A stretch of DNA of 64,000 bases from Achromobacter xylosoxidans A8 (GTDB lineage Bacteria > Pseudomonadota > Gammaproteobacteria > Burkholderiales > Burkholderiaceae_B), in contig NC_014640.1 of the NCBI RefSeq assembly GCF_000165835.1, positions 62,001 through 126,000 on the forward strand, in the 5' to 3' direction. Both the position numbers and the translations under genes were made by a program. This document shows, one piece after another, positions 17,602 through 26,100 of this stretch. The notes under the pieces were generated by a model that ran no database searches, had not been told where the DNA came from, and saw only the letters and a list, made by a program, of their open reading frames with translations. Within the stretch, counting starts at the first letter, position 1; each line of letters starts with the position of its first letter.

Positions 17602-18567
17602 TCAGTCGACCTGCGCGCCCGACTGCTTCACCGCCTCGCCCCACTTCTTCACTTCGCCGGCAATGAAAGCACCCGTCGCATCAGGCGTCAGCGGCATCGG
17701 CTCCGCGCCGCGGTCGCGGAAGAACTTCTGCATGTCCGGGGAGTTCAGCACCTGGCCGATCTGCTTGCTCAGATAGCCCGTCACCTCGGCCGGCGTATCG
17801 CGCGGCGCCAGCACCGCCGCCCAGCCGATGGCCTCGAAACCCGGATACCCCGATTCCGCCACGGTCGGCACGTCCGGCAGCTGCGGCAGCCGCTTGGCCG
17901 TCGTTACCGCCAGCGCCACCGCCTTCTTGCTCTGCACATGCGGCAGGCCGGCAGTCACCGAATCCACCATCAACGGCACCTGATGCCCCAGGAAATCCGC
18001 CTGCGCGGGGCCGCTGCCCTTGTACGGGATGTGGCGGATGTCGATCTTCGCCGCCGCCTTGAACATCTCGGCCGACAAATGCTGCGTGCCGCCGATACCC
18101 GCGCTGGCATAGGCCAGCTCGCCCGGATTGGCGCGCGCCTGCGTCACCAGCTGCTTGAGCGACGTAATGCCCGAAGCCGGCGTCGCCAGGAACATCAGCG
18201 GCACCGAGAACACTCCCGACACCGGCGCAAAATCCTTGGTCAGGCTGTAATTGATGGTCTTGTACAGCGTCTGGTTCACCGCCGCGGCAGAGCCCGCGAT
18301 CACCAGCGTGTAGCCGTCCGGCGTCGCGCGCGCCGCCTGCTCCATCCCGATATTGCTGCCCGCGCCCGCGCGGTTCTCCACCACGATGGGCTGCTTGACG
18401 GCCGCGCCCAGCTTTTCGGCCAGCGCGCGCGCAAAGATATCGGTCGCCTGCCCGGGCGGGAACGGCACGATCAGGCGGATGGGGCGCTCGGGATAATCGG
18501 CATGTGCGGTCGCCGCGGCCGTCGCCAGCGCCAGGCCGGCGGCAAGACTGGAAAGAATACGTTTCAT
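17602..18567 (-). CDS. Bug family tripartite tricarboxylate transporter receptor
   Basis: A 321-residue periplasmic solute receptor. The signal peptide [23 protein letters not shown] is followed by [20 protein letters not shown], the opening typical of Bug (TctC-like) proteins. Other family marks are [35 protein letters not shown] and [15 protein letters not shown]. Alcaligenaceae carry dozens to hundreds of such orphan receptors for carboxylates; no TctA/TctB permease gene is adjacent here. Ligand unknown. A shared 212-base region separates it from the divergent aminotransferase gene. Confidence 0.92.
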   Translation of the reverse strand: MKRILSSLAAGLALATAAATAHADYPERPIRLIVPFPPGQATDIFARALAEKLGAAVKQPIVVENRAGAGSNIGMEQAARATPDGYTLVIAGSAAAVNQTLYKTINYSLTKDFAPVSGVFSVPLMFLATPASGITSLKQLVTQARANPGELAYASAGIGGTQHLSAEMFKAAAKIDIRHIPYKGSGPAQADFLGHQVPLMVDSVTAGLPHVQSKKAVALAVTTAKRLPQLPDVPTVAESGYPGFEAIGWAAVLAPRDTPAEVTGYLSKQIGQVLNSPDMQKFFRDRGAEPMPLTPDATGAFIAGEVKKWGEAVKQSGAQVD

Positions 18568-18779
18568 GATTGGTCAGTAAAAAGCGACAAAGGGCTGCGC
18601 GCGGGGTCGCGCCTGTTGCATAAAATAGAGCGCCCGCGTTGTCTGCCCTTTTGAGGCGGCCCGGGGCGGATCGGCTGGGGGTGCGTCACAATAGCATCCC
18701 CCCGTCGGTGCTAAATTCGCCTATTGGCATCGTCCAATTACTTTCTCACCCCCTGTTCTCTCATTCCGCAGGAACCGCC

Positions 18780-19973
18780 ATGGAATTCAGCCAGTTCAAG
18801 ACCAACGCCCTCATGGAGATCACCTCCCGCCCGGACCTCGTGTTCGTGCGCGGCCAGGGATCCTGGCTGGAGGATCACGCGGGCAAGCGATACCTGGACT
18901 TCGTCCAGGGCTGGGCCGTCAACACCCTGGGCCACAGCGCCCCGGAAATGCAGAAAGCCCTGCTGGACCAGTCCAAGCTGCTGATGAACCCCTCGCCGGC
19001 GTTCTACAACCTGCCCTCCATCGAACTGGCCGAGCGCCTGACCGGCGCCTCGGTCTTCGACCGCGTCTTCTTCGCCAACAGCGGCGGCGAAGCCAACGAA
19101 GGCGCCATCAAGCTCGCCCGCAAATGGGGCCAGGTGCACAAGAAAGGCGCCTACAAGATCATCACCATGAACCACGGCTTCCACGGCCGCACGCTGGCCA
19201 CCATGTCCGCGTCCGGCAAGCCGGGCTGGGACAAGATGTTCGCCCCGCAGGTCGAAGGCTTCCCCAAGGCCGAAATCAACGACCTGGAATCCGTGCGCAA
19301 GCTGATCGACGACCAAACCGTCGCCATCATGCTCGAACCCGTGCAAGGCGAAGCCGGCGTCGTCCCCGCCAGCAAGGAATTCATGCAAGGCCTGCGCAAG
19401 CTGGCCGACGAGCACAAGCTGCTGTTCATCGTTGATGAAGTGCAGACGGGCATGGGGCGTACGGGCACTATGTTCGCCTACCAGCAATCCGACGTTGTGC
19501 CGGACATCATGACGCTGGCCAAGGGTATTGGCGGCGGCGTGCCGCTGGCTGCGCTGCTGGCTCGTCAGGAAGTGTGCGTGTTCTCGCATGGTGACCAGGG
19601 TGGTACCTACAACGGCAACCCGCTGATGGCCGCCGTCGGCGTCGCCGTGTTCGACGCCCTGGCCGCGCCGGGCTTCATGGAATCCGTCAACGCCCGCGCC
19701 AAGCAACTGTCCGAAGGCCTGCTGGCTCTGTCGGCTAAGTGGGGCATGAAGGGTGAGCGCGGGATGGGTCTGCTGCGTGCGCTGGTGATGGATCGGGATG
19801 ATGGTCCTGCCATCGTTGAAGCCGCGCGCAATCTGGCGCCTAATGGTTTGCTGCTGAATGCTCCGCGCGGAAACCTGCTGCGCTTCATGCCGGCGTTGAA
19901 TGTGACGGCGGAAGAAATCGATACGATGTTGGCGCAGCTGGATGGGTTGATTGCTCAGGTGCGTAAGGCGTAA
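18780..19973 (+). CDS. argD: Class III aminotransferase, acetylornithine/succinylornithine transaminase-like
   Basis: A 397-residue PLP enzyme of the ArgD type, which in arginine synthesis moves an amino group from glutamate to N-acetylglutamate semialdehyde. Seen: FFANSGGEANEGAIKLARKW (phosphate-cup region), NHGFHGRTLATMSASG, DEVQTGMGRTG and the PLP-lysine motif TLAKGIGGGVPLAALL, then GGTYNGNPLMAAV. The length is right for ArgD (~400). The ATG at 18780 (MEFSQFKTNALMEITSRPD) matches the family's N-terminus and is preceded by an AGGAA site. Family members overlap in substrate (acetylornithine, succinylornithine, other omega-amino acids), so the exact substrate is inferred. A terminator follows. 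Confidence 0.8.
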   Translation: MEFSQFKTNALMEITSRPDLVFVRGQGSWLEDHAGKRYLDFVQGWAVNTLGHSAPEMQKALLDQSKLLMNPSPAFYNLPSIELAERLTGASVFDRVFFANSGGEANEGAIKLARKWGQVHKKGAYKIITMNHGFHGRTLATMSASGKPGWDKMFAPQVEGFPKAEINDLESVRKLIDDQTVAIMLEPVQGEAGVVPASKEFMQGLRKLADEHKLLFIVDEVQTGMGRTGTMFAYQQSDVVPDIMTLAKGIGGGVPLAALLARQEVCVFSHGDQGGTYNGNPLMAAVGVAVFDALAAPGFMESVNARAKQLSEGLLALSAKWGMKGERGMGLLRALVMDRDDGPAIVEAARNLAPNGLLLNAPRGNLLRFMPALNVTAEEIDTMLAQLDGLIAQVRKA

Positions 19974-19997
19974 TCCGAGTCTTGACGTAGTGAATTG

Positions 19998-20032
19998 CAG
20001 AGGCCGCATGAATATGCGGCCTCTGTGCTTTG
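19998..20032 (+). terminator. Terminator after the argD-like gene
   Basis: A 12-bp perfect stem (19998-20009 with 20014-20025, CAGAGGCCGCAT core) with a four-base loop, 25 bases beyond the aminotransferase stop and followed by TGCTTTGT. It also marks the left border of the accessory block. Confidence 0.8.
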
Positions 20033-20174
20033 TGGAGATCGCGTCAACCGTTGACGCGGTAGTACGCAGGGCAGGAAGTCCAGTGTTTGGCCATAGTACA
20101 TATGAGAAATGCTTGAATTGCCCCGCTCATCTGCGGACGGCTGTTTCCTAAATATGGATTTGACAGGTGGTGTC

Positions 20175-20465
20175 ATGACCGCGCGTGTACAGGAAGTATC
20201 GATAGTTCTACGTGAGGTAAATACCCCTAGGGAATTGCATGAATGCCTGATGAATGCTCTCAATTTCCCGGGGTGGTACGGCCATAACTGGGATGCCTTT
20301 TGGGACGCAATTACCGGTTTGGTGGATATGCCGCATCGATTGCGATTTATCGGCTGGTCAATTCTCGAAGATCGCCTGCCAACAGAGGCTCAGAAACTGA
20401 GAGAGTGCCTGGAGGAGATGCAAATGCGACTGCCGGAATTGGCCGCTTGCGTCAGCTATGAATAG
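20175..20465 (+). CDS. Barstar-like ribonuclease inhibitor (orphan)
   Basis: A 96-residue acidic protein with the barstar core: a first strand (VQEVSIVLREV), a helix with the HECL segment, then NFPGWYGHNWDAFWDAITGL, which matches the barstar YGxNxDALWD ribonuclease-binding loop. Known members block barnase-type RNases as immunity proteins. The ATG at 20175 has an AGGTGG ribosome site; starts at 20154 and 20109 are possible but unsupported. No barnase-like toxin gene is adjacent, so it may be an orphan immunity gene or act on an incoming or distant RNase. It is visibly less GC-rich than its neighbours, consistent with transfer. Confidence 0.8.
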   Translation: MTARVQEVSIVLREVNTPRELHECLMNALNFPGWYGHNWDAFWDAITGLVDMPHRLRFIGWSILEDRLPTEAQKLRECLEEMQMRLPELAACVSYE

Positions 20466-20501
20466 GGGGCGGGATGGAGCACCATAGATCGAATCGAGTG
20501 C

Positions 20502-20636
20502 TTACTGTGGCCGTCCCGCGTCGATCCACTCCTGCACCAGCTCCATCGGCAAGCGATAGCACGCGCAGTTGTACAGATCCAGCACGAGCAGCTCTTCCAC
20601 GAACATCGGCCGGAACACGTGCACATCGTCCTCCGA
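20502..20636 (-). pseudogene. Possible small conserved protein or gene remnant
   Basis: An open frame whose last ~45 residues look protein-like (HVFRPMFVEELLVLDLYNCA then a WIDAGRPQ ending), whereas the upstream part of the frame looks random and runs into the Fic gene's 3' end. The only internal ATG is at 20606, without an obvious ribosome site. It could be a decayed 3' remnant or a very short gene after fic. No family recognised. Confidence 0.25.
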
Positions 20637-20703
20637 CAAGGCTAGCGCCGCCACCGCTGATCGGCAGTTTGCCGCGCAAGCACCACTCGGCTGATCGCTT
20701 CGT

Positions 20704-21870
20704 TCAGCTTTTCTCGGAATCGCAGGCGAACGGAATCCGGCACGCCGCCGCATCGAGCGGAATGGCGTATTTGCGGATCGAGCGCCGATAGGACCAGGTG
20801 AAAAGATCCACCGCCAGCGCCACGTCGCCGCGTTCGTAGACGCCCATCATGGCGTAGGCATAGTCTTGTGCCTCCACATCCAGGAAGGACAGCGGCGCGG
20901 AGTTGTAGAGCATCAACGGAATATTGGCCGACAAGCGGCTGGTGCGTTTGTTGCCGTCCTCGAAGGGCTGCAGATAGGCAAGGTTCACCCAGAGAAAGAA
21001 TGCCGCTTCCACGGGGTTCTTGATCAGTCGCGCCTTCTCCAGGATGTGATCGAAAATCTCCTGCAGTAGCGCGGGCGCCTGGATGGGCAGGTAGGTCGTG
21101 CCGCTGATATTGACCACGGTCTGGCGGATATGACCCAAGCCTTTGGTGTTGGGCAACAGGTGCTGCATCAGGATCGCGTGGAGGTTGCCGATGATTGCGG
21201 ACGTCAGGCCGTGCATGGGCACCGCATCGATCATGAACTCGATGGCGGCCTTGTGGTTGAGCAGCATGATCGCGTCCAGATCAGTGGCTGCCGCGCCGCG
21301 TTTGAAGAGCTCTTGCGCGGCCAGCAGCGAGTACCGATTGCCTTCCAGCCGCGAAGACGACCAGGACAGGTCCAGCAACAGCGGTTCCAGCACGCGGCGC
21401 GCGTAAGTGCCGGCAGGCTGCTGCCCCTGCATGCGGCCTTCGTCGGCCAAGGCTTGGGCCAGGGCGGGAGGCAACAGGGAACTCTGATTTGGAACATAGT
21501 CCTCCACGAAGCTGCGCTGATAGCCCACCGGTGCGCGCGATGCTAGCGGTTGCCGGAGGTGGGCGAGCAGTGCCCGCCCGTGTTCGGACCAGATCATTCC
21601 GTTGGTATCGGGCGCCGGTTCCGCCAGCCGCGTGGCGATATTGGTCGCGGCATATGCCCAAGCGGACGCCTGGTCCGCGACTCGGTAGCGTGTGGCCCGG
21701 CCCCTTCCCTCGCATAACACCAAGCCTGCTTTGAGCAGGACATCCAGCTGGCGTTTCACGGTGGACCAACTGGTATCGATACTGCCGGCCAGCTCGCTGG
21801 AACTCAGCCACGGACGAGTTTCCCGCTGGCGGGTATGGAGTATTTGGAGTATGTCTTCGCGGACGCGCAT
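20704..21870 (-). CDS. Winged-helix Fic family protein with Gln in place of the catalytic His
   Basis: A 388-residue protein. Residues ~1-65 form a winged helix-turn-helix (LSSSELAGSIDTSWSTVKRQ and a GRGRATRYRV wing). Residues ~110-360 are a Fic domain, the fold that transfers AMP or other nucleotides to target proteins. The Fic signature reads YLQPFEDGNKRTSR: the usual HPFxDGNxR His is Gln301, while the rest is intact. The inhibitory helix motif (S/T)xxxE(G/N) is present as S172-SRL-E176-G177. With its catalytic base missing, this may be a regulator or a subfamily with altered chemistry. An inverted-repeat array lies immediately upstream, suggesting self-regulation. Confidence 0.88.
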   Translation of the reverse strand: MRVREDILQILHTRQRETRPWLSSSELAGSIDTSWSTVKRQLDVLLKAGLVLCEGRGRATRYRVADQASAWAYAATNIATRLAEPAPDTNGMIWSEHGRALLAHLRQPLASRAPVGYQRSFVEDYVPNQSSLLPPALAQALADEGRMQGQQPAGTYARRVLEPLLLDLSWSSSRLEGNRYSLLAAQELFKRGAAATDLDAIMLLNHKAAIEFMIDAVPMHGLTSAIIGNLHAILMQHLLPNTKGLGHIRQTVVNISGTTYLPIQAPALLQEIFDHILEKARLIKNPVEAAFFLWVNLAYLQPFEDGNKRTSRLSANIPLMLYNSAPLSFLDVEAQDYAYAMMGVYERGDVALAVDLFTWSYRRSIRKYAIPLDAAACRIPFACDSEKS

Positions 21871-21890
21871 GGCGTGCTCAAGGCAGGTCG

Positions 21891-21977
21891 AATCAGCTCA
21901 AATTAGCAGTAGTCAGCTCATTGAATAGGCCGGTTTTGGGCTTAAATGAGCTGAAATGGTCTGATTTTGAGCTGATT
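21891..21977. promoter_or_regulatory. Nested inverted-repeat array upstream of the Fic gene (candidate operator)
   Basis: Four copies of an octamer TCAGCTCA/TGAGCTGA lie at 21893-21900, 21913-21920, 21947-21954 and 21968-21975, the first two in one orientation and the last two inverted. The outer pair extends to a perfect 12-bp inverted repeat (21891-21902 with 21966-21977) and the inner pair to 10 bp (21913-21922 with 21945-21954). The array begins 20 bases upstream of the Fic start codon. The Fic protein's own winged helix is the obvious candidate binder; this is inference. Confidence 0.65.
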
Positions 21978-22108
21978 GGAGATTCAACCATCCGGGAGAA
22001 GGCGGCTGTACCAGCGTCTTCCGGCCGTGCGCGACCGCATGGGCTGCGCCCGGCACGACGTTCGTCTGACTGTCGCGATAGCGCGACGCGATTTAGCCGT
22101 GGCGGTTG

Positions 22109-22166
22109 GAAAAATATGGTGCCAGGCTGCAATTTCTCTGGGTAAATTGTAGTCTGACACCATATT
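22109..22166. repeat. Palindromic repeat element, copy A
   Basis: An imperfect palindrome: 22109-22133 pairs with 22142-22166 over 25 bases with four mismatches around an eight-base loop. The right arm contains the shared core TGTAGTCTGACACCATATTT. It ends 21 bases before the Mrr-like gene. Copies B and C and half-copies D and E carry the same core. The rest of 21978-22108 holds nothing I recognise. Confidence 0.8.
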
Positions 22167-22187
22167 TTCTCGAGGTGTCGAAAAGCT

Positions 22188-23066
22188 ATGTGGCATCACC
22201 TGGCAACTACACAGGCCGCCGAAATTCTCTTTCCCCGGCCAGAATGCATATTCTGTAATGCGGATATGCTCTCCTGCCCGGTTGATAATTTGTGGGACTT
22301 GAACGAAGACGCGATTCGAAAAGAGCATGATCTGCAAGTTAGGCAGAACGCAATCTATGTGGATGGCTCTTTTTTATTGCATCGCCCCATTATGTCGGTA
22401 CCTGAAGTCGTCGGGACGGCCTTTCATTGCTGCCCTGTTTGCGGATGGTGGTGCGTTATCCGGGAGCTTCAATATGAGACGCCTGCTAAGGGGTATTCTG
22501 CGTACCAGTGGGCTGCCGGAGCGCTCACTTCAGTGTTGCCATCGCCAATTCATAGCCCGGTTGAGGAGCTAAGGAACTATCTTTGTGCCAGATATAGCGA
22601 CCGCTTTTCAATAGAGCCATACCAATTTGAAAAAATCGTGACGAGCATCTTGAAGTCTTACAGGCTCGATGTGCAAATAACGAGTCGCTCGAACGACGGT
22701 GGGTTGGACGTAATCGGAATCGACGGGTCGGGCGAAGCGTTTGGGGTTCAAGTGAAGCGTTATCGTGGCGTCATCGAAATTGAGCAGCTACGTTCTTTCG
22801 TTGGTGCGCTGGTTTTGCATGGTCTTCCGCAGGGAATGTTTGTGACGACGTCGGGCTTCACTGCCGGGGCAAAGTCAGTATGTCAAAAAGCGGAGTTGCA
22901 AGGGATTAAACTGAGTCTAATTGATTCGGAGAGGTTGCTCGAAATGTTAAAAATTGCACAAATAAAGGATTTTGACAAAGAGCAATTGCCGGATCTTGCC
23001 GATAGCTATTCTAAGAAAATCAAGGCTCTCAATTATGGATACTCTCATCACCTCGGGTCTTTGTAG
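22188..23066 (+). CDS. Zinc-ribbon plus Mrr-like restriction endonuclease
   Basis: A 292-residue protein. The N-terminal part has two CxxC knuckles (Cys20/Cys23 and Cys82/Cys85), a likely zinc ribbon. The C-terminal domain (residues ~140-265) is an Mrr-type PD-(D/E)xK nuclease: Glu148 in the YQFEKIV helix, then GGLDVIG with Asp174, then GVQVKRYRG with Gln188-x-Lys190. The following VTTSGFTAGAK segment is also typical of Mrr cores. Such enzymes cut foreign, often modified, DNA. Base composition is clearly more AT-rich than the flanks, so it is probably acquired. Palindromic repeats A and B lie 21 and 26 bases from its two ends. No methyltransferase is present. Confidence 0.85.
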   Translation: MWHHLATTQAAEILFPRPECIFCNADMLSCPVDNLWDLNEDAIRKEHDLQVRQNAIYVDGSFLLHRPIMSVPEVVGTAFHCCPVCGWWCVIRELQYETPAKGYSAYQWAAGALTSVLPSPIHSPVEELRNYLCARYSDRFSIEPYQFEKIVTSILKSYRLDVQITSRSNDGGLDVIGIDGSGEAFGVQVKRYRGVIEIEQLRSFVGALVLHGLPQGMFVTTSGFTAGAKSVCQKAELQGIKLSLIDSERLLEMLKIAQIKDFDKEQLPDLADSYSKKIKALNYGYSHHLGSL

Positions 23067-23092
23067 AAATCGGTCCATAATTTGTAAATGTC

Positions 23093-23158
23093 AATAATGA
23101 TGTCAGACTACAATTTTGCCGGCTATATGCTACGAAATTGTAGTCTGACACCATTATT
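23093..23158. repeat. Palindromic repeat element, copy B
   Basis: The best preserved copy: 23093-23116 and 23135-23158 form a 24-bp inverted repeat with one mismatch (core GTGTCAGACTACAATTT in its right-arm complement) and an 18-base loop. It lies alone in the 126-base space between the Mrr-like gene and the very large NTPase gene. Confidence 0.85.
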
Positions 23159-23192
23159 TTCCTGATCAGTATTATTCAAACTTTTCCTAGCG

Positions 23193-26100
23193 ATGACGAC
23201 AGACCAAGGCGATGACGGTCAGAAGACCCCAGGCACCACGCAAGCAGCACCAAGCGGGACATCACCCGAGCTGACTGGCGGCCAAGGCTTCAGTTTCGAG
23301 GACGCTGTTTCTGCGGTATATGCAGTAGCGCTACTCTGCGAGACAACAGCGCCCGGCCTGCCGGGCCGTGTCGTCAGACATGTCTCCGTGCAGCAAGGTT
23401 CGTTCGGACAGCCGCTGGACGATCTCATCGTTCGGGCAGAAGGTGCCGACCAAGTCTCGATAACCTTTAGCGCCCAAGTCAAGCGCAAGCTGGTAGTCAG
23501 CGCGGCGAGCACGAACACTGACTTCCGAGAAACGATTGAACGCTCTTACGAAACACTCTCAGATCCGGATTTTCAGATTTCGTTAGACAGAGTGGGCGCC
23601 ATCGTCGGCGAGATCTCAGACGCAGCCAAGAGAAGCTTCGAGACGCTTTGTGAGTGGGCGAGAGCAGAAAGCTCCTTGGAACAGTTTGTCCGAAAGCTAC
23701 GGACAGATGGCGCCGCAGGAGAGAAACTCCCGCAGTTCGAAGCGGTTCGTGACATCCTGTCGTCCAAGGTCGCTCCAGACACGATTGATGCAACCACCCA
23801 CAATCTGCTGAGCCACTTTGTCCTCATCAGGATGGACTTGTTGACCGAAGGCTCTCCGACCGAGGCGCAGGTAGTTGCAACCCTTGCCAACGCCGTGGCT
23901 CCAGTGGACCGCCTCCGCGCTGACGACCTGTGGCGCCGATTGCTCGCATTGGTGCGCGTTTCGCAAGGGCGCGCCGCGGGATATGACCGCAAGACCCTCG
24001 TTGCTCGCCTGAGCGGCACATTCCGGCTTGTCGAGGCGCCGAGTGCACAAGGAGCACTGCAAGCCATACAACAAGAGAGCCGACTTGCCGCAGCCGAAAT
24101 CACGAACAGCATCTCTGGCTTAAGTGTGCCCCGCGACACCAGCGTTCAAGCGGTGGTCGAGGCTGCAAAATCGCCCGGCTTTGTGCAGATTGGCGGCATG
24201 CCCGGTGCGGGGAAGTCGGTCGTTCTTCGCTCGGCGGTCGAACAACTTGCCACCTCAGGAACTGTCCTCTTCCTAAAGTCAGACCGTCTGCGAGGAAGCA
24301 CGTGGGCGCAGTACGCCACGGCCGCAGGCATGACGCACGGTAGCTTGGAGGAGCTCCTGGTGGAGCTTTCAGCGTCCAGCTGCAGCGTGTTGTTCGTCGA
24401 CGGTATTGACCGTGTGGAGATCGAACACCGTGGCATCCTCCTAGACTTGCTGAACAGCATCTACTCCTCGCCGTTGCTGTCAGGATGGTGCGTCGTGGCC
24501 ACCGTGCGCGATACGGGAATGGAACCGCTGCGCACGTGGCTGCCTGCGCGCCTGTTCTCAAGCGGAGTACGGACGCTGACCATAGACTCTTTTGATGACG
24601 AGGAAGCTGAGGCGCTCGCTCAAGTCAAGCCAGCACTTAGACCGCTGCTTTTCGGTAATGATTCTGTTCGCGCGGTCGTTCGTCGGCCCTTTTTTGCGGC
24701 CGTGCTCGCCAAGGAGGTTGACTCATCGAACGCGCAGGCCACCTCCGAGGTCGACCTTGCGGCATTGTGGTGGGAACGTGGCGGCTACGGTGCTGATCCC
24801 ACGCGGGTGGGCTACCGACGAAACGCCCTGGTGCAGTTGGCCAAGACAGGCGCACATCAACTGGGCAGGCGCATCCCCATAGCAGATGTCGATGCCCAGA
24901 CGCTCGCGGAACTTGAGGCAGACGGCATCGTTCGACCTGTCAGACGCGGACATACCGTGCAGTTCTCCCACGACATCTTTTTCGAATGGGCGTTCTTGCA
25001 GTACCTGGTCCGGGCGGATGAAACTTGGCCAGAGGTCATTCGCGAAATTGGGGAGCCGCCAGCGCTTGGGCGGGTCGTCGAACTACTCTCTCAGGCAGAG
25101 CTTGCCCACGGCGAGAACTGGGCCGACCACTTGGCCGCCTTGGAGGGAAATCAGAGACTTCGTTCCCAATGGCTACGCGCGTGGATGGCCGGTCCGTTTT
25201 CCTTGGAGACGTTCGCGCTGTACTCCTCAACCTTCGACCGAGCGATGCTCGACACTGCCCACTCGCGGGTCCGCAAGGTGGTCGTTTGGTACCAAGCTGA
25301 AAAGACGAAGCCGAATGCGGCCATTCTCGAGCGCTCAGATGATCCTGACCTCGACCTCGCCAAGCGCATGCTGTACGCGGACATGTGGGGGCACCCTTCG
25401 GACATCGCAGCTTGGGCGCGCTTCTGCGACTGGCTGCTGGACCACGCCTCGGACATCCCTATAAGGGTGATTCCAGACGTGGTTTCGGCGTTCGAGGTAT
25501 GGCAGAACATGTTCTTGCACTATCGAAACCGGGTGTCCGAGCGCATCGCTCAGACCTGCCTAGCTTGGCTTTACCACATTCAGCATCTACAGCATCGGAC
25601 GGACTTCTCGACGGATCGTGGTGTCTGGGGCGAGATCGAGGACGGGCGAGATGGCTTGGACGAGCTCGAGTCCGCGCTGCGCACGTTGGTACTGAACTCT
25701 TCGCTTACCCAGCGCTCTTTGGTCACTCAGTACCTCCGCGATTTGTGCCGCGTGGAACAAATGCCACATCAGGTCGTGCAGTCCGTTTTCTCGCACTCCC
25801 CGTTTCTCGCACGCACGTGCCCAGCGGAGTTGGCGGACTTCGCGCTTTCCGTTGTGCGCAAGCGCCTTCCAGTCGTTGTGCAGAAGGAGCTGAGAGAAGA
25901 GGACTTCCTAGTACCACACAGCTTCAGCCACATCGAGTGGGACCATCTCTCCATCGAAGACCAGTTCTCCTTCTTTCCTGCGGCGCCCACCAGAGAGCCA
26001 TTCCACTCGCTGCTGCAGCAAGCACCCGATCAGGGTAGGCGGCTGGTTCGGGAAGTCGCCAACCATGCCCTTCGGTCGTGGCGACAGCTGCATCGGCTCT

